A stretch of DNA of 64,000 bases. It comes from Voacanga thouarsii. Lineage: Eukaryota > Streptophyta > Magnoliopsida > Gentianales > Apocynaceae. This document shows, piece after piece, positions 11,771 to 23,721 of this stretch; position 1 is the stretch's first letter, and each line of letters starts with the position of its first letter. A program made the translations under genes and the position numbers. The stretch is from NCBI GenBank assembly GCA_026120185.1, contig JANUWF010001813.1, forward strand, positions 372,001-436,000. Direction: 5' to 3'. Below the pieces are notes generated by a model, which saw only the letters and a program-made list of their open reading frames with translations, did not search any database and was not told where the DNA came from.

Positions 11771-12496
11771 TAACAAACTTGATAGATTGTGACATGGAAA
11801 ACAACATAAGCTTGTATGAACATGTTAAATCAAGAGATATAAGAGTTTATATTAAGCATAGTCTCATAAACCGGACTCATTGAGCCTATAACCCTACCAA
11901 CTCTTTATCCTCATTCCTTCGTTAAAAGGACTATTTCAAAGGAAGTAGCCGAGTAATGGTCATTAGATATAAAATATGTTAGCACAAAGATATAACACAA
12001 ATATATATATGTACATATGGAGATGTAGAAGATAGAATATAGTTATTAATGCTCCCTCTTTCTATGTGCATATGAGCAGTAGATAGAAAGATACTTATAA
12101 CATTATACATTAGTAGATAAAATTGGATTTGTGATTTTAGACTTTGAAAAAGTGCGTCTAAAAAAAAAATCTAGATATAACCTTTGTACAAACATTTTTA
12201 GACTGATATTTTGGATTCAGAATTACTTCCCCTGTATCTGTGCAGGGTCCAAAAAAAATCTCAGTAATTATATATGATCCAATAATCTGTATTATAGATC
12301 AATCACAATCTCACCTTCCCCCTCCCGCATTTTTCTCCCTTTTTTGTCATCAGTCAAAAAAGGAGTTAGAAACCAAAAATAGATTAAAGAGTTAAACAAA
12401 AATAGATAAACAACTGTAGCAATAATAAGTACTTGCAGTATAGTATCATAAAAAAATGTTTAGGAAAATGAAAAAATTTGATAGAAGGGGCATCGG

Positions 12497-14207
12497 GGGA
12501 GGGTGTCAGCCGACTTTCTTCATGGTCTTGACACCATGTTTGTTGGTGGAGATTGCCATATCTCCTTGAATCACCATAGTCTCAGGCTGATCATCTACAC
12601 CATTCTTCTTTTTCTTTCTAGCTATTCTACTGGATTTCCTTTTGATTGCTCTATGTGTCTACCGATGGCCTGATGAATTATTAGGTGTAGCTGGTTTGTC
12701 CTGCTTAGGAGCAACTTCATTAGCAGTGGTTCCAATAGTAGTAGGTTTTTCAAATTGCTGAAATAGGATAGCATTAACACCAATATCCTTCTCTATTCAA
12801 GGGAGGAGAGTTTCATGTCCTTGCTCCAGTGGAGGGGCTTGCTCTTTTGAGACAGCTGCAGTTTCAAATTGCTTTCCTTCCATATTGGTTAATCCAGTTC
12901 CCAGATTTAGTAGTTCAACCTTAACTTCTACACTTAGACCATCCAATTTGGCAGACAAAAGATTTAGAGCATTCAAAATGCTCGGTGTCATTCTATTTCT
13001 TAGTCTTCTGCTTGCCTTTATTGGATGATTTTTCTTGAATTTTAGCTTTTCTTTAGTCCCAACCGAGGCAGCAGATGTAGATTTCTTTCCTTCGGTTTTA
13101 ACCTTAACCAAATTCTCATTTTCTTCTTTCGTGGCATCCCTAAGCACGGTCTATTAGTTGTCCATTTAGATAAACCCCATTTTTTTTCAAAAGAATCTTT
13201 ACTGTAGACATTAATCTTAGAGTGCTCAGGGGCAACCAAACTTAGATCAATTTTAAAATGCTTAAACAGGTTGGTCAGAAGATTCTCGAAAGGCAAAGCT
13301 TTATTTGAGGTATTCTGAAACCAAATCATCAATTTTGTATCTAAAAACCCAAAATTAATTGGCCTACCCTCTGATAAAGCCAACATTAACACCATATGCA
13401 TATCACTTATAAAAATTTTATGCCAAAAACTCGGTATTACTATGGTTGAAACCATATGGTGAAGTAATTTGCCCATTCTATTTAGCCATTTTGGTATTGC
13501 GGTCATTTAAAATTTTGAAACTCTTACCACCAGTGAATTTGCTCTCAAATCTCCTAAATTCAAATAGATTAGAACTCTCAGGCAATTTATTCATCTCAAA
13601 GAATTGTATCCCATCATCTCTAACATAAAAAATTCTATTTAGCATTCGGTAGTCAAACTAAAAATTCATACATTCAACCCGAGATGTGTACCATTGCACT
13701 ATAAATCCATCCCTTGTTTCCTCATATCTTCCTTTTCTCATATCGAAATAAAATTCCCAGACCAGAGTCATGTACAGCTTTTTATTTATAGACAATAATA
13801 TTCCCCAGCCAAACAATTCAAACAAATTTAGAATATTTGCATAATTTAAAAATGTTTCAGCATCAACCTGGTAACCCACAATAATAGTTCTGTTCCTAGA
13901 CACCCAATCATTATATTCAGATTCACATTTTAAATAAAAAAAACTAGGGTACCTAAGTATTCGTACTTTCCTTCTCTGGTAGTTGTTCCGATGAGACGGT
14001 TTGAGAAGTAGGTTCATCGACAGCAACTTCCTTGTGCTTTTTCTTTGCAAGCATTTGAGTGGTAGCAACTTATTTCTTTACCATTGCTTGCTTTTCTTGG
14101 TCTCATTTTCTTTTGGTTCGGTCCCTTTACTAGGTTTTAGAAGTTTAGCTATGGTAGATGAAGTTAGAGGGTTCAGTTTGTCTGGTTTTGTTAAGAGAAT
14201 GACATAA
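12497..14207 (-). pseudogene. Element 2 extra 3' ORF region (SIRE env-like)
   Basis: Decayed coding lies between RNase H and the 3' LTR. A first open part (14068-13658) reads LKCESEYNDWVSRNRTIIVG, then FELFGWGILLSIN. A second (13506-13042) contains LNRMGKLLHHMVSTIVIP, SEGRPINFGF and LFKHFKIDL. A third (13147-12797) is Lys/Glu-rich. This layout resembles the so-called envelope-like third ORF of SIRE/Maximus elements. I see no clear signal peptide or fusion region, and true envelope function is unproven even for the family. Frameshifts separate the pieces. A plain accessory gag-like protein is an alternative. Confidence 0.65.
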
Positions 14208-14629
14208 AAAAAGAGAGAGAGAGAAATATGATAGCTTTAGATTTTGAAAAGAGAAGATAATTCAAATAGATTTGAAATCTTTTGGGATTTATGAGGTATT
14301 GAAGTAGGTAAGTATAATCAAGTACATTAAAAAAATGACTTTTCAGGGATATAAAAAAATTTGAAAAATTTAGACACAGATATTGTCCATCTGATTTGCC
14401 TGTCTAAAACCTGTGTCATATGTGGCCATAGGATGCTGTGATTTAGGACTTAGAACTCAGTCCAAAATGCCCATCTGATTTTGATATAGAATATTTTGGC
14501 TTGAGAGATAGTTCTGGTGAGGGGATTTTGAATTCCCTTCATCTAAACACTACATCCAAAATCTCCATTCGAAATCAGAAATCTTCAGGAACCTGTAAGA
14601 AACAACTAACTCTCGAAAAATCATTAGTT

Positions 14630-15330
14630 ACATAATCTGGTAATTCCCAATCCTCTCCTTAGCTGATTAAATCTATCTTCAACCAGTGGTTTGGTGAATA
14701 TATTTACAAGTTGATCATTAGTAGAAATGTATTCAACACAAATATCACCATTAAGCATATAATTTCTAATAAAGTGATGCTTAATCTTAATGTACTTAGT
14801 TCTTGAGTGCTGAACATAGTTTTTAGTTAAATTTATAGCACTAGTATTGTAATATAGAATAGGAACACACTTAAAATTAAGACTAAAATCAAGTATGTTT
14901 CATTATAAAATTTGAGCACAACAACTTCCTGTAGCGATATATTCTGCTTCGGTTGTTGAAAGAGACACACAAGCTTGCTTCTTATTGTACCAAGAGATTA
15001 AGGAGTGTCCAAAAAATTGATAATGCCAACTTTTACTCTTTCTTTCAACTTTACAACCTGCATAATCTGCATTTGTGTATCCTATAAGATCAAAAGAGTT
15101 AGTTCGAGGATACCATAGACCATAATCATGTGTCCCAACCAAGTATCTAAAAATATATTTTATAGCACATAAGTATGATTTTTTGGGACAAGATTAGAAT
15201 TTTGCACAACGACAAACCGAGAACATGATGTCAGGACGACTAACAGTGAGATATAGAAGACTTCTAATCATACCTTGATACTTTGATTTGCCTATCTTCT
15301 TACCCTTTTCATCTTTGTCAAGCTTTAATG
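14630..15330 (-). pseudogene. Element 2 RNase H
   Basis: Read leftward: GYTNADYAGCKVERKSKSWH with its catalytic Asp, then ISWYNKKQACVSLSTTEAEY with the catalytic Glu (15142-14903). Across a stop there follow a YNTSAINLTKN block (the family has DNTSA), KHHFIRNY and IFTKPLVEDRFNQLRR near 14650-14700. The order and spacing are those of Copia RNase H. Confidence 0.87.
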
Positions 15331-15365
15331 AAGTGCTCATAGTGTATTGATTTCCTTTTTTTGGT

Positions 15366-15990
15366 TCATTCCAAATCTTTTGAGCAATTCTTTAGCATAC
15401 TTTGTAAACCGAGAAAGAAGTTGAGTTCTCCTATCTTATTCATTTCAAACTCTTGCTGCATAGTCTTTGCAAACTTCTTACATAAAGATTCATTAGTAGC
15501 TCCAAAAATAATGTCATCAATATATATTTGAACAATTAAGAGGTCATCAAAATTTTCAACTTTGATGAATAATGTAGGGTCAATCAAACCTCTTGAAAAA
15601 CCTTTTGAAAGAAGAAAGTCACTAAGTCTTTCATACCAAGCATGTGGAGCTTGTTTTAAACCATGAAGAGCTTTGAAAAGCTTAAAAACATGATTTGAAA
15701 AATGTTCATGAATAAAACTAGGGAGTTGCTCTACATATACTTCTTCTTCAATAAAATCATTTAAAAATGTGCTTTTAAAATTTCTTTGATGGAGCATGAA
15801 ACCTTTGAAAGATGCAAAAGTAAATAACGTTTTAATAGATTCTAATCTAGCAACAAATGCAAATGTCTTATCATAATCAATACCCTCCTCTTGATTGAAT
15901 CCTTGGGCAACAAGTCTAGCTTTATTTCTAATAACAACACCATGCTCATAAAGTTTATTCCTAAATACCCACTTAGTACCAATCATAGAT
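15366..15990 (-). pseudogene. Element 2 reverse transcriptase
   Basis: A single open stretch of about 206 codons. Blocks: GTKWVFRNKLYEHG, ARLVAQGFNQEEGIDYDKTF, the TAFLN region as KSTFLNDFIEEEVYV (the usual D-x-K-T-A-F is altered to RNFKSTF), ALHGLKQAPHAWYERL and the active site IYIDDIIFGATNES. YIDD is intact, but loss of the first catalytic Asp predicts inactivity. Confidence 0.92.
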
Positions 15991-16359
15991 GGTCAAGTGG
16001 TCTAGGAATAAGTTTTCAAAGTTGATTTCTTTCGAATTGATTCAATTATTCTTGCATGGCCATAATCTAAAAATTATCACACAAAGTCGCATCCATGCAA
16101 TCAGATTCAATACTTGAAAGTAAGGCAAAATTATGAATAAAGTGCTATCTAATTTTGACACCACAATTTGGATCTCTGATAATTTGCTCTTTTAGATGTC
16201 TGATTTTGTACTTCTATTCTTTTAATAAGCTTTAATCAACATGATCTTCAATTCTTTGCTCACTGTCTTCAACTTGTTGTTATTCCAATTCTTCTTCTTT
16301 GGCATGGTTGTCAAGTGATGGAGCTTTGTGATGTTCAATGCCATTTTCCTTTGAAGTAC

Positions 16360-17387
16360 CTATATCATTGTTTTCTTTTCTAGAGAAATATATATTAGAT
16401 TCATTAAATACAATATGTACAGATTCTTCCACACATAGAGTTCTCTTATTATACACTCTATAGGCCTTTTTGTTGGAAGAGTATCAAAGAAATATAGCCT
16501 CATCCAATTTTCTATCAAAGTTTCCAAGATTGTATCGAGTGTTGAGAACAAAACATTTCTTGCAATGTAGCATGTTGTATTCACAACTTTAGCCCAAAAA
16601 TATTTTGGAATGGAGTTTTCACAAAACATTGATCTTACCATTTCTTGCAAAGTCCTATTTTTTCTCTCAATTACACCATTTTGTTAAGGGGTTTTTATTG
16701 CTAAAAAGTTATAAGAAACACCATTCCCATTACAAAATTTTGTAAACTCATGGTTTCAAAATTCTCTATCATTATTGCTTCTAATTGAAATCAATTTGCT
16801 CTCAAGGAAATTTTGAACACGGTTGACTAACTTTAAAAATTCAGAAAATGCTTCATTTTTTTTCTACAAGAAACAAGGTCCATGTAAATCTTGAAATATT
16901 CCACTAATACATAAGTATACCTCTTATCAACAAGGCTAGTAGTCCTCATTAGTCTAAACAAATCTATATGTATAAGTTCAAGAGGTTTTAAGGTTAAAAT
17001 CATTTTCTTGCATTTAAAGGATGTTTTGGTTTGTTTTCCAAATTGGCAAGCATCACACAATCAGTTTTTGTCAAATTTTATTTTGGGCAGTCCTCTAATA
17101 AGCTCTTTTGAAGATAATCTATTTAGCAAATCAACAGACACATGGCCTAGCCTTTTATGCCAAAGGTAGACATCATCATCATTTATGAAAAGGCATTTTA
17201 TATCATGAGCAATAAGATCATCAAGATATAATATATAAACATTACCAATACGGTTTGCAACAGAAATGATTTCATTACTAGAATTATCAATAATAGTACA
17301 TGAATCTTTCTCAAGTTTAACCTTACAACTATAGTCACACAATTGGCTAATACTAAACAAGTTGTACTTCAATCCATCAATTAACAA
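16360..17387 (-). pseudogene. Element 2 integrase
   Basis: Zinc-binding HHCC: VYLWHKRLGHVSVDLLNRLS and LCDACQFGKQTKTSF. Core: LELIHIDLFRLM with the first Asp; the second acidic pair, normally VDDFSR, is altered to VEYFKIY. NGV-I-ERKNRTLQEMVRSMFCEN lies across the 16650-16690 stop and is followed by FWAKVVNTTCYIARN. Several stops (for example near 17060 and 16686) separate the pieces. Confidence 0.88.
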
Positions 17388-17428
17388 TACTTACTTAATA
17401 ATAGTGAAAGATCCCTTACCAATATTAT

Positions 17429-17760
17429 CTATACCGAGTATTTTTTTCCCTTTATGTTGTCTCCAAAGGTGACAAATCCATCATTTATAGCTTGAATGTC
17501 TTCCATTAGTACTGCATTTCCTGTCATTTGCCTAGAGCATTCACTATCCAAGAACCACTTTGTGGAGCTCATCTTTTGCGGTAAATGTACCTTATCTTCC
17601 ATGGTCATGAAGCATATGTTGGTTGTTTTAGTTTCAGATTCACAATTTTCTGCAGGTTCGGATTCATGTTGGTCCCAAGTCCCAACCAATCATTTTCCTT
17701 TCTTTATCTTCGTGTCCTTTCTTTTCTTTTTGTTCTACTTGGCCTCATTTTCTTTAGCTA
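17429..17760 (-). pseudogene. Element 2 aspartic protease
   Basis: The active site reads KWFLDSECSRQMTGN, where SIRE elements have DSGCSRHMTG: the Gly after Asp-Ser is Glu. Downstream there is GFVTFGDNIKGK. Upstream lies the degenerate zinc knuckle of gag. Confidence 0.82.
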
Positions 17761-18691
17761 TTGAACAATCAGTAACAAAATGTTCTGTATTCTGGCACTC
17801 ATAATATTGAGGTTTGAAGAATGAAATTTGTCCATTCTTTTTAACAAATTTCTTGCCTTTTCTAAAGTTTCTTTTTCTGAACATCTTCCTAAATTTTCTA
17901 GCAACCATGGCCAATTCTTCAGTGTCTAAATCAGCGTCATAGACACTTTCAAATTGTTCACTATTAGTCTCATCATCAGTGACTTTTAAAGCAGTTCCTC
18001 TTTTGTTTCTATCATCATCGTTATGTTTTTAAAACCTTTTAAGTTTCATTTCATGAGTCAAGAGATATCCAATCAGTTCTTTGGTTGGTAGGTTTTTCAA
18101 GTCCTTAGATTCTTCTATAGCCAAGGTCTTAGGCTGCCAGCTTTTTGACAAAGCATCGAGTATTTTTCTGTTTTGCTCTAGAAAAAAATAGATTTTTCCA
18201 TATACCTTTAATCCATTCATAATGTTTGTAAATCTAGTGAACATATCAGTTATGTTCTCATTTGGTTTCATGGTAAACAACTCATAGTCACAGATTAAGA
18301 GTCCTAACTTTGATTCCTTTACATGATTTGTCCCCTCATAAGTGATTTTAAGTAATTTTCACATTTCATAGGCTAAATTACAACCACTGACCCAATTGTA
18401 TTCATTAGTATCAAGGGCACAACGTAGTATATTCATAGCTTGAAAATTCAAAGTCATTTTTTAAGTGTCATCACTGTCATATTCATCACTCTGTTTAGGC
18501 ATTTTTCTACCTTTCACAGTTTTGGTTGGGGCAAACAATCCTTTTTCAATCAAGTTCCATAGCTCAAAATTGATTGAGCATATATAGATCTTCATTCTAT
18601 TTTTCCAGATGGTATAATTTCTTCCATTGAACAATGGTGGTCTATTTGTCAAAGACCCTTCAATATACGATAGAGATGAAGTGTTTGCCAT
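17761..18691 (-). pseudogene. Element 2 gag
   Basis: Starts MANTSSLSYIEGSLTNRPPL, followed by LFNGRNYTIWKNRMKIYI, the classical SIRE gag start. Then MFTMKPNENITDMFTRFTNI and LPTKELIGYLLTHEMKLKRF (18280-18029). The zinc knuckle near 17765-17800 reads YYECQNTEHFVTDC, so the first Cys of CCHC has become Tyr. The start lies about 60 bases inside the 5' LTR end, in agreement with the family. Confidence 0.88.
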
Positions 18692-18735
18692 CCAGATCTT
18701 TCCTACAAGACTATTAAATCGAAAATAATATAGGC

Positions 18736-18752
18736 TAAACTCTTATACTAAT
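18736..18752 (-). promoter_or_regulatory. Element 2 primer-binding site (degenerate)
   Basis: Minus-strand TTAGTATAAGAGTTT directly follows the 5' LTR end. It resembles TGGTATCAGAGC with several changes. Confidence 0.5.
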
Positions 18753-20245
18753 TGATAAATCTTAGAGGGGGATGAATAAGGTTTATGGAAAATAAATACA
18801 AATTTTCAAAGTCTTTTGAAAACTTGTAAAAAAGAACCGAAAATGTGTGTGCGCTAAAAAATAGATTTTTTGTGTAGCTTTAAGTGTGTAGCCAAAGATC
18901 TTTCAAAACGCCACTAAATGATGAGAAGAGAGACTATATTAAATATGGATAGATAAAGCATCAAAAACCGTTTCACTTTACTACATAAATATTTTTAACC
19001 AAATCAGTGAATGCAATGATGAATGCAATGTTTTCAAATCAGATGAACAATAAAATCACAATCATAAATTTCAGAATAAATGCAAGAGAATGACTCAATG
19101 ATTTATAGTAGTTCAATCATCAAATGATCTACATCCATTATATTAAGCACACACTTAAGGATTTCTACTCAACCATTAAAACATTTTTCCCAAATTAATG
19201 GTGGTAGGCAATATCAATATTATAATAGAGGGTCACTACACTTGGTTTTACTCCTAACCTCTATACACTCAACAATCAAGGCTTACCCCAACTGGATTTT
19301 ATTTACCAAACCTTAATATTATTCAGATTAAAGAGAAAATATAGAAATAGCTAACATATTGATTAGGTATAAACCAACTACATTACCTTTTACCTTTTTA
19401 CCTTTAGAACAATAGATCTCACTTTGAAGCATAATGTAGATGAGGATTTTTATTTTTCAAAAATTCTTAGGGTGTTTCTAAAAGTGTTAGCATGAATACC
19501 TCCTAAAAATTGAATTTAAATAGCTTTTATAGGGGCAAAAATCAAGGCTGCAATGGCTAGTTGCTGTCAGGTTTTGTAGGGATTTTGGACTCAGAAGATG
19601 AAAATTTGGGCATTCGAAAGATGTATCCAAAAGTTTACTTTTTATTGAAATACCCATTTTGAAATTTTGTAGGCTTTGATCTTGTAAGGTAGAAAGTTGT
19701 GCATCTGAAATGTGTGTCCAAAACAACACTTTATGCCAAGAAGTATATTTTGAACAACTTTAGATTTAGACATTTTTGAAACAGACTTTGGATGGGCGTT
19801 TTGGATTCAGAGGTCCATCCAAAACCACTCAAACAAGTTTTTATAAAATCAAAAAATTTTCTTCTAAAATTCTTTTTAAGATCAAAACCTAGATTAAAAA
19901 TACCATCTTTTTGAAATGACTTTGAGTGCTTCAATATGAAATAAATTGAACTTAATAGAAAAGAGGTATAAGAAATACAAGTAATATTTTAACTATAATT
20001 TCTTAGTCTATAATTCTTCAAAAGTCTTCATGGTATGCAACTCCTTAAAGGAGGATCTTGACTTGATCAATCCTTCTTGGATTTCATCATCTATAAGTTG
20101 CTTTGCAATCCTATTTGTAAGACTTTGAGGAACCGTGGTCAAACATACCATTTCCAAAAATCCTATTACATACAAATCGTACATGTTAATTCACATCAAT
20201 GTTTGTCATTAATCAAAATATAGGAGAAAGCCCTTTGGGCTAACA
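18753..20245 (-). repeat. Element 2 5' LTR (about 1.49 kb)
   Basis: Matches 10260-11750 throughout. It ends GGGCTAACA next to the duplicated TTTTG. Confidence 0.93.
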
Positions 20246-20470
20246 TTTTGTATTTAACTATATATTTTTTAGTGGAATCATAGACAAATGTATTGTCTTT
20301 TGAATTAATATTTAAAAACAATTAATATAGGCAGATTTTTTTTTTTTTGAAAAATTTTATTTAGAATTCTAGATTGTAATTTTGGAATATTTTTTAAAAA
20401 AGCTTCGAGAAATTTTTTATTAATTTAAATTATAAAATATTCGTAAGCATAAGTATTAATAGAATGTTAC

Positions 20471-22165
20471 CTCAAGATGCTACTGCCAGGACAATCTTTG
20501 ATTCTGATTAACGCTTGTTAATGATTGTTTTGTAGACAAATGTTTTGCATGTGCCTCCGTAACCATACCAAAAAAAAAAAAAAAAAAAAAACAGCTTACC
20601 TTCATCATGTTCAACAACATTTATGACTTTTTGATATAGTTACTTCTATTCTGCATTTAATTAGTCATGCATGATCTCATGTTTTGCTCTCAGTGCATTA
20701 GCATCATACATGATTTCTTCTCTGATGCATGTATTTTGAAGATCATTGAGCAACTCTTTATTTGGCAATGGCATTCCTTCTATTTTCTCTAAACTTCGAC
20801 CTTATTTTAGAAGTAGGTGCTATAATTCTCTCTAAGTGTAGTTCTTGACCTGATCTTCTAAGAGATATAAGGATAGAAATCTGAGAATTTTCCTTTACCT
20901 ATATTCAATATCATCACTGATTTTTTGCCAATTTGCTTCCTAAAAATTCTTCACATCTGCTACGTTGCAAAAAATAAGAATTATGACAAACAAATCTCTT
21001 AATTGACTTCCAGTGGCCCATTAAGCAGCTTCATCAATTATATTATGCCATACTTGATCTTCTTGTAACAGACCTCTTGCATAGCAAGCTTCTTTAAAAG
21101 ATGGATAAAATTTCCATTAGGTTCTTATTTCTTCATAGGTTGTAAGACCACACATGAGCATATAATATCTCTCACCTGAAGCTGGATGTGCAGAGTTGAT
21201 TCTTCCAATGCATTTGTGTGTTTTCCTCTTTTGCCAAACTTTTTCTTTCTTCTTCCAACAATAATGTTGTGGAAATTCTGTGTACATAAGCTTTCTTGCA
21301 TTCGAATCTCTTCTGTTCATTTCAAACCATTCTGTAAACATCATCTTCCTTGCATCTTCATTCATTGCAACATTAGGAAGATAAGTGGTATCATTGAATA
21401 TTATATTTTGCTCTTTTTCTAGATGAAACCCCAATCTCTGAACTATAGGTGTTCAAAAATGAATATCGAACTCAAATATTTACCAACATGCTTCACATGC
21501 TAATATGTATCTACAATCCAAAAATGTTGTGACTTTATTAAAACTTGGATCTTGTGAGTCATTGTCTAAGTTGATTTGACACTAATTGCTTTCTATCACT
21601 GCTATTGTTCTATCTAGACCTTTATTCAAATATATGAATAAATATTTGATGGCCCTTGATTGATTGCATATTTCAGCATTAATATGGCTCTGATATTTCA
21701 CCAATAAATGCAGATTGTATGGAACTACAAGTCTACTATCGCGTAGAAATCCATTCTTCTCAATATTAATTGACATGTCTCTTCTTTTATAGATACAAAA
21801 TCCTAAATCATCAATAGATGTTTTGTATTGGAAAGCCTTTGGAAAATTCTTTGAACAATAACTTGTAGAAAAATAAATAAGTTCGGATATTTGATTGTGT
21901 AGTTATGTTGGAATAATGCAAAATTTATCAATTGCTAACCTTGTACCATACAAGGTGAGTTTTCATATCCAATTCCACAGGGTCTATGCATCATATATTC
22001 TGTTATGGCTTTATAGCCAATCAAACCAATACTTGGATCAAGCATTTTCTGCAAAAATCACTTCATCTATTTTCACAGGAGTATGCTTCTTTGAATTTTT
22101 GTGTAGCTAAGTGATGATGTGCGAATGTGGCAATTCTCATTTTTTAAATTCAATTATGTATACAA
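20471..22165 (-). pseudogene. Helitron Rep/helicase, central exon (HUH motif to Walker A)
   Basis: Minus-strand exon with the HUH endonuclease core and the start of the PIF1 helicase. In order: VYIIEFKK-stop-ELPHSHII, whose HxH histidines (22125-22127 and 22119-22121) bind the metal; MMHRPCGIGYENSPC; CSKNFPKAF; LVVPYNLHLLVKYQSHI; IKYLFIYLNKG, holding the two Tyr of the Y2-type active site (about 21620-21655); MMFTEWFEMN; HPASGERYYMLMCG; then EHDEGKL, a Phe run encoded by 22 consecutive T, and Walker A GYGGTCKTF. The Gly of GTGKT has become Cys. It ends KIVLAVAS at the intron donor. Several frameshifts and stops are present, so it is dead. Confidence 0.92.
20570..20591. repeat. A/T homopolymer (22 bases) in the helicase
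   Basis: On the minus strand this is a T-run encoding consecutive Phe just before WYGYGG, where the family has only FF-V/L-YG. It looks like slippage expansion inside a coding motif. Confidence 0.9.
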
Positions 22166-22274
22166 CTGTTATGCAGTGTTGCAAATAAGTTATTTAAATT
22201 GTCATTATGAAGGGAATAACTAAGTTTATATTTGAATGTAATTGATTTTATGATATGTGAGAAAAAAAAAATAC
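22166..22274 (-). other. Helitron Rep/helicase intron (109 bases)
   Basis: Donor GATTCAG/GTATTT and acceptor ATAACAG/TTGTATAC. Removing it joins IFGPVDS to VVYIIEFKK in phase, as in the family (FGKV...YTIEFQKRG). The unspliced sequence is AT-rich and not open. Confidence 0.72.
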
Positions 22275-23635
22275 CTGAATCAACCGGGCCAAAAATTTAG
22301 TTCTTTAATATGTCATTGATCACATCATCTAGTTTCATTTTGAAAACTCGTACCTCAATTTCAGGTCTATTTTCTGGCCTTTGTCCAAGAATCTCGTCCA
22401 GTAGCTTTATTTTTGGCCAATTTAGATTAACTATAAATATGATGAACAAATCTAGATTTATAAAAAATCTGCATAATGCCATTTCATCTTAATAGTTTTG
22501 AGCCAAATATTGTGGACCATCAGTGAATGTTGATGGTAGTATTGTTTTCTTGCCAATTTCTGTTGAATGTATGTCACCACGCTGAACAACATCTTGTACA
22601 TTTCTATATAAATCTATGTGTAAATCACCTTGATGTTCTAAAATCCACTTTAGTTGTGCTTGTTCAATAATTGTATAAGCATTAATAATGAATTGTTAGA
22701 ATAGCCTTCCTAAAAAAACCAAGGTTAAACCTTCTGAACATCTATACTGAAGTACATGTGTATAGTATTCTCTCATAGTGACAAAAGATCTCTTTGTATG
22801 AAGTCTGCCATTGCTTTGCACATAAGGGATTTTGGGATGATATACATTTTCGCCATTTGGAAACAATAATGGATATTGCATATCCATGAATGGGGGATGC
22901 AAATAGCTTATTTGTTTTAGTCTGCTAGATTTCATCTCAACAATAATATCACGTTCTCTTGTTACTTTGTTTAAATTCCTAACAATGAGTGCTGCTATTT
23001 CTCTAATTGTAGGTGCATTATATTGTCTTCCTTGAAAATCTCTATTATGATGCAATCGGATTCTGAAATTTGAGATTTCCCTAGAAGAATATTTATCCCG
23101 AGCCATTTTAAATACTTTCACCAACTCATTGTTAATGTCCAACTCCTGCGTAATGTCAGCTCTTATTTTTATGTTACGTTGTCTTTGATTTACTGCTTGA
23201 ATTTTATTTTGAACCTCATTTTCAGTATCACGAAAATAGAGTTGGATAAAATGTGCATGTTGACCATTAGTTGGCAACAATGATCCAAATCTATGATAAT
23301 TCTCATCGTTTATTCTATAGATGTAAGGTCCTGATCTTTGATTCACTTCATCATCATTTTTGCACCTATAAACGTCATGGAAACTATGAAATTGTAAGCT
23401 CTTATATTTTCCAAAGATGGCTTTGATTTTTCATCAATTACTTTTGTGAGCAATGTGTGAGGGGGATTTTTCCTTCTTGGTAGTTGGAATTTTCCTTGTC
23501 TATAGCACAACTTAAAATTAGGATACAATCTGTTTGATTGTCCCTTGATTTTATCTTGTTCCCAAAACATAACATCACAATACTTGCACTAAAATGTAGG
23601 TGCACCATAATATAATTCATGGTTTATTAAAGCAT
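22275..23635 (-). pseudogene. Helitron Rep/helicase, N-domain exon
   Basis: This is the Helitron-like N-terminal domain. In order: ELYYGAPTF then a CxxC zinc ribbon CKYCDVMFWEQDK (about 23555-23600, preceded by an in-frame TAG in place of Gln); CYRQGKFQLPRRKNPP; ENIRAYNFIVSMTFIGAKM; GPYIYRINDENYHRFGSLLP; MARDKYSSREISNFRIRLHH; PPFMDMQYPLLFPNGENVYH; MREYYTHVLQYRCSEG; PDLFIIFIVNLNWP read as LDLFIIFIVNLNWPKIKLLD; and RVFKMKLDDVINDILKN. The stretch 23346-22696 is open for 216 codons. The acceptor is GGTAG/ATGC at 23636-23637. Confidence 0.92.
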
Positions 23636-23721
23636 CTACCAATCATCATATAAAAATTAATTTTCAAAATCCTAAGGATATTATATTTGTTATTGCATAA
23701 TAGATGGAAGATGAATGTTAC
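23636..23721 (-). other. Helitron Rep/helicase intron (86 bases)
   Basis: Donor GCAACAG/GTAAC (exon ends 23722), acceptor GATTGGTAG/ATGC. Rich in A and T. Confidence 0.6.

Larger units (their letters stand above)
10255..20250 (-). mobile_element. Element 2: SIRE-type Copia retrotransposon with 5-bp TSD
   Basis: The element proper is 10260-20245, flanked by perfect TTTTG (10255-10259 and 20246-20250). In minus orientation the LTRs run from TGTTAGC to TTTATCA. The domain order on the minus strand is gag, protease, integrase, reverse transcriptase, RNase H, then an extra region of about 1.7 kb before the 3' LTR, the hallmark of the SIRE/Maximus lineage. The coding parts contain many stops. The two LTRs differ more from each other than those of element 1 do, so this insertion is older. 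Confidence 0.95.
10147..20470 (-). other. Helitron helicase intron, occupied by element 2
   Basis: The donor is TTGAG/GTAAC (exon ends 20471) and the acceptor is CAATAG/GG (exon begins 10146). Subtracting element 2 and one copy of its TTTTG duplication leaves an intron of about 333 bases (10147-10259 plus 20251-20470), AT-rich as expected. Splicing joins AS-stop-G to GIALSLLSSG in phase; the stop (TGA) sits where the family has Ser. The intron call rests on frame continuity and consensus sites only. Confidence 0.75.
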
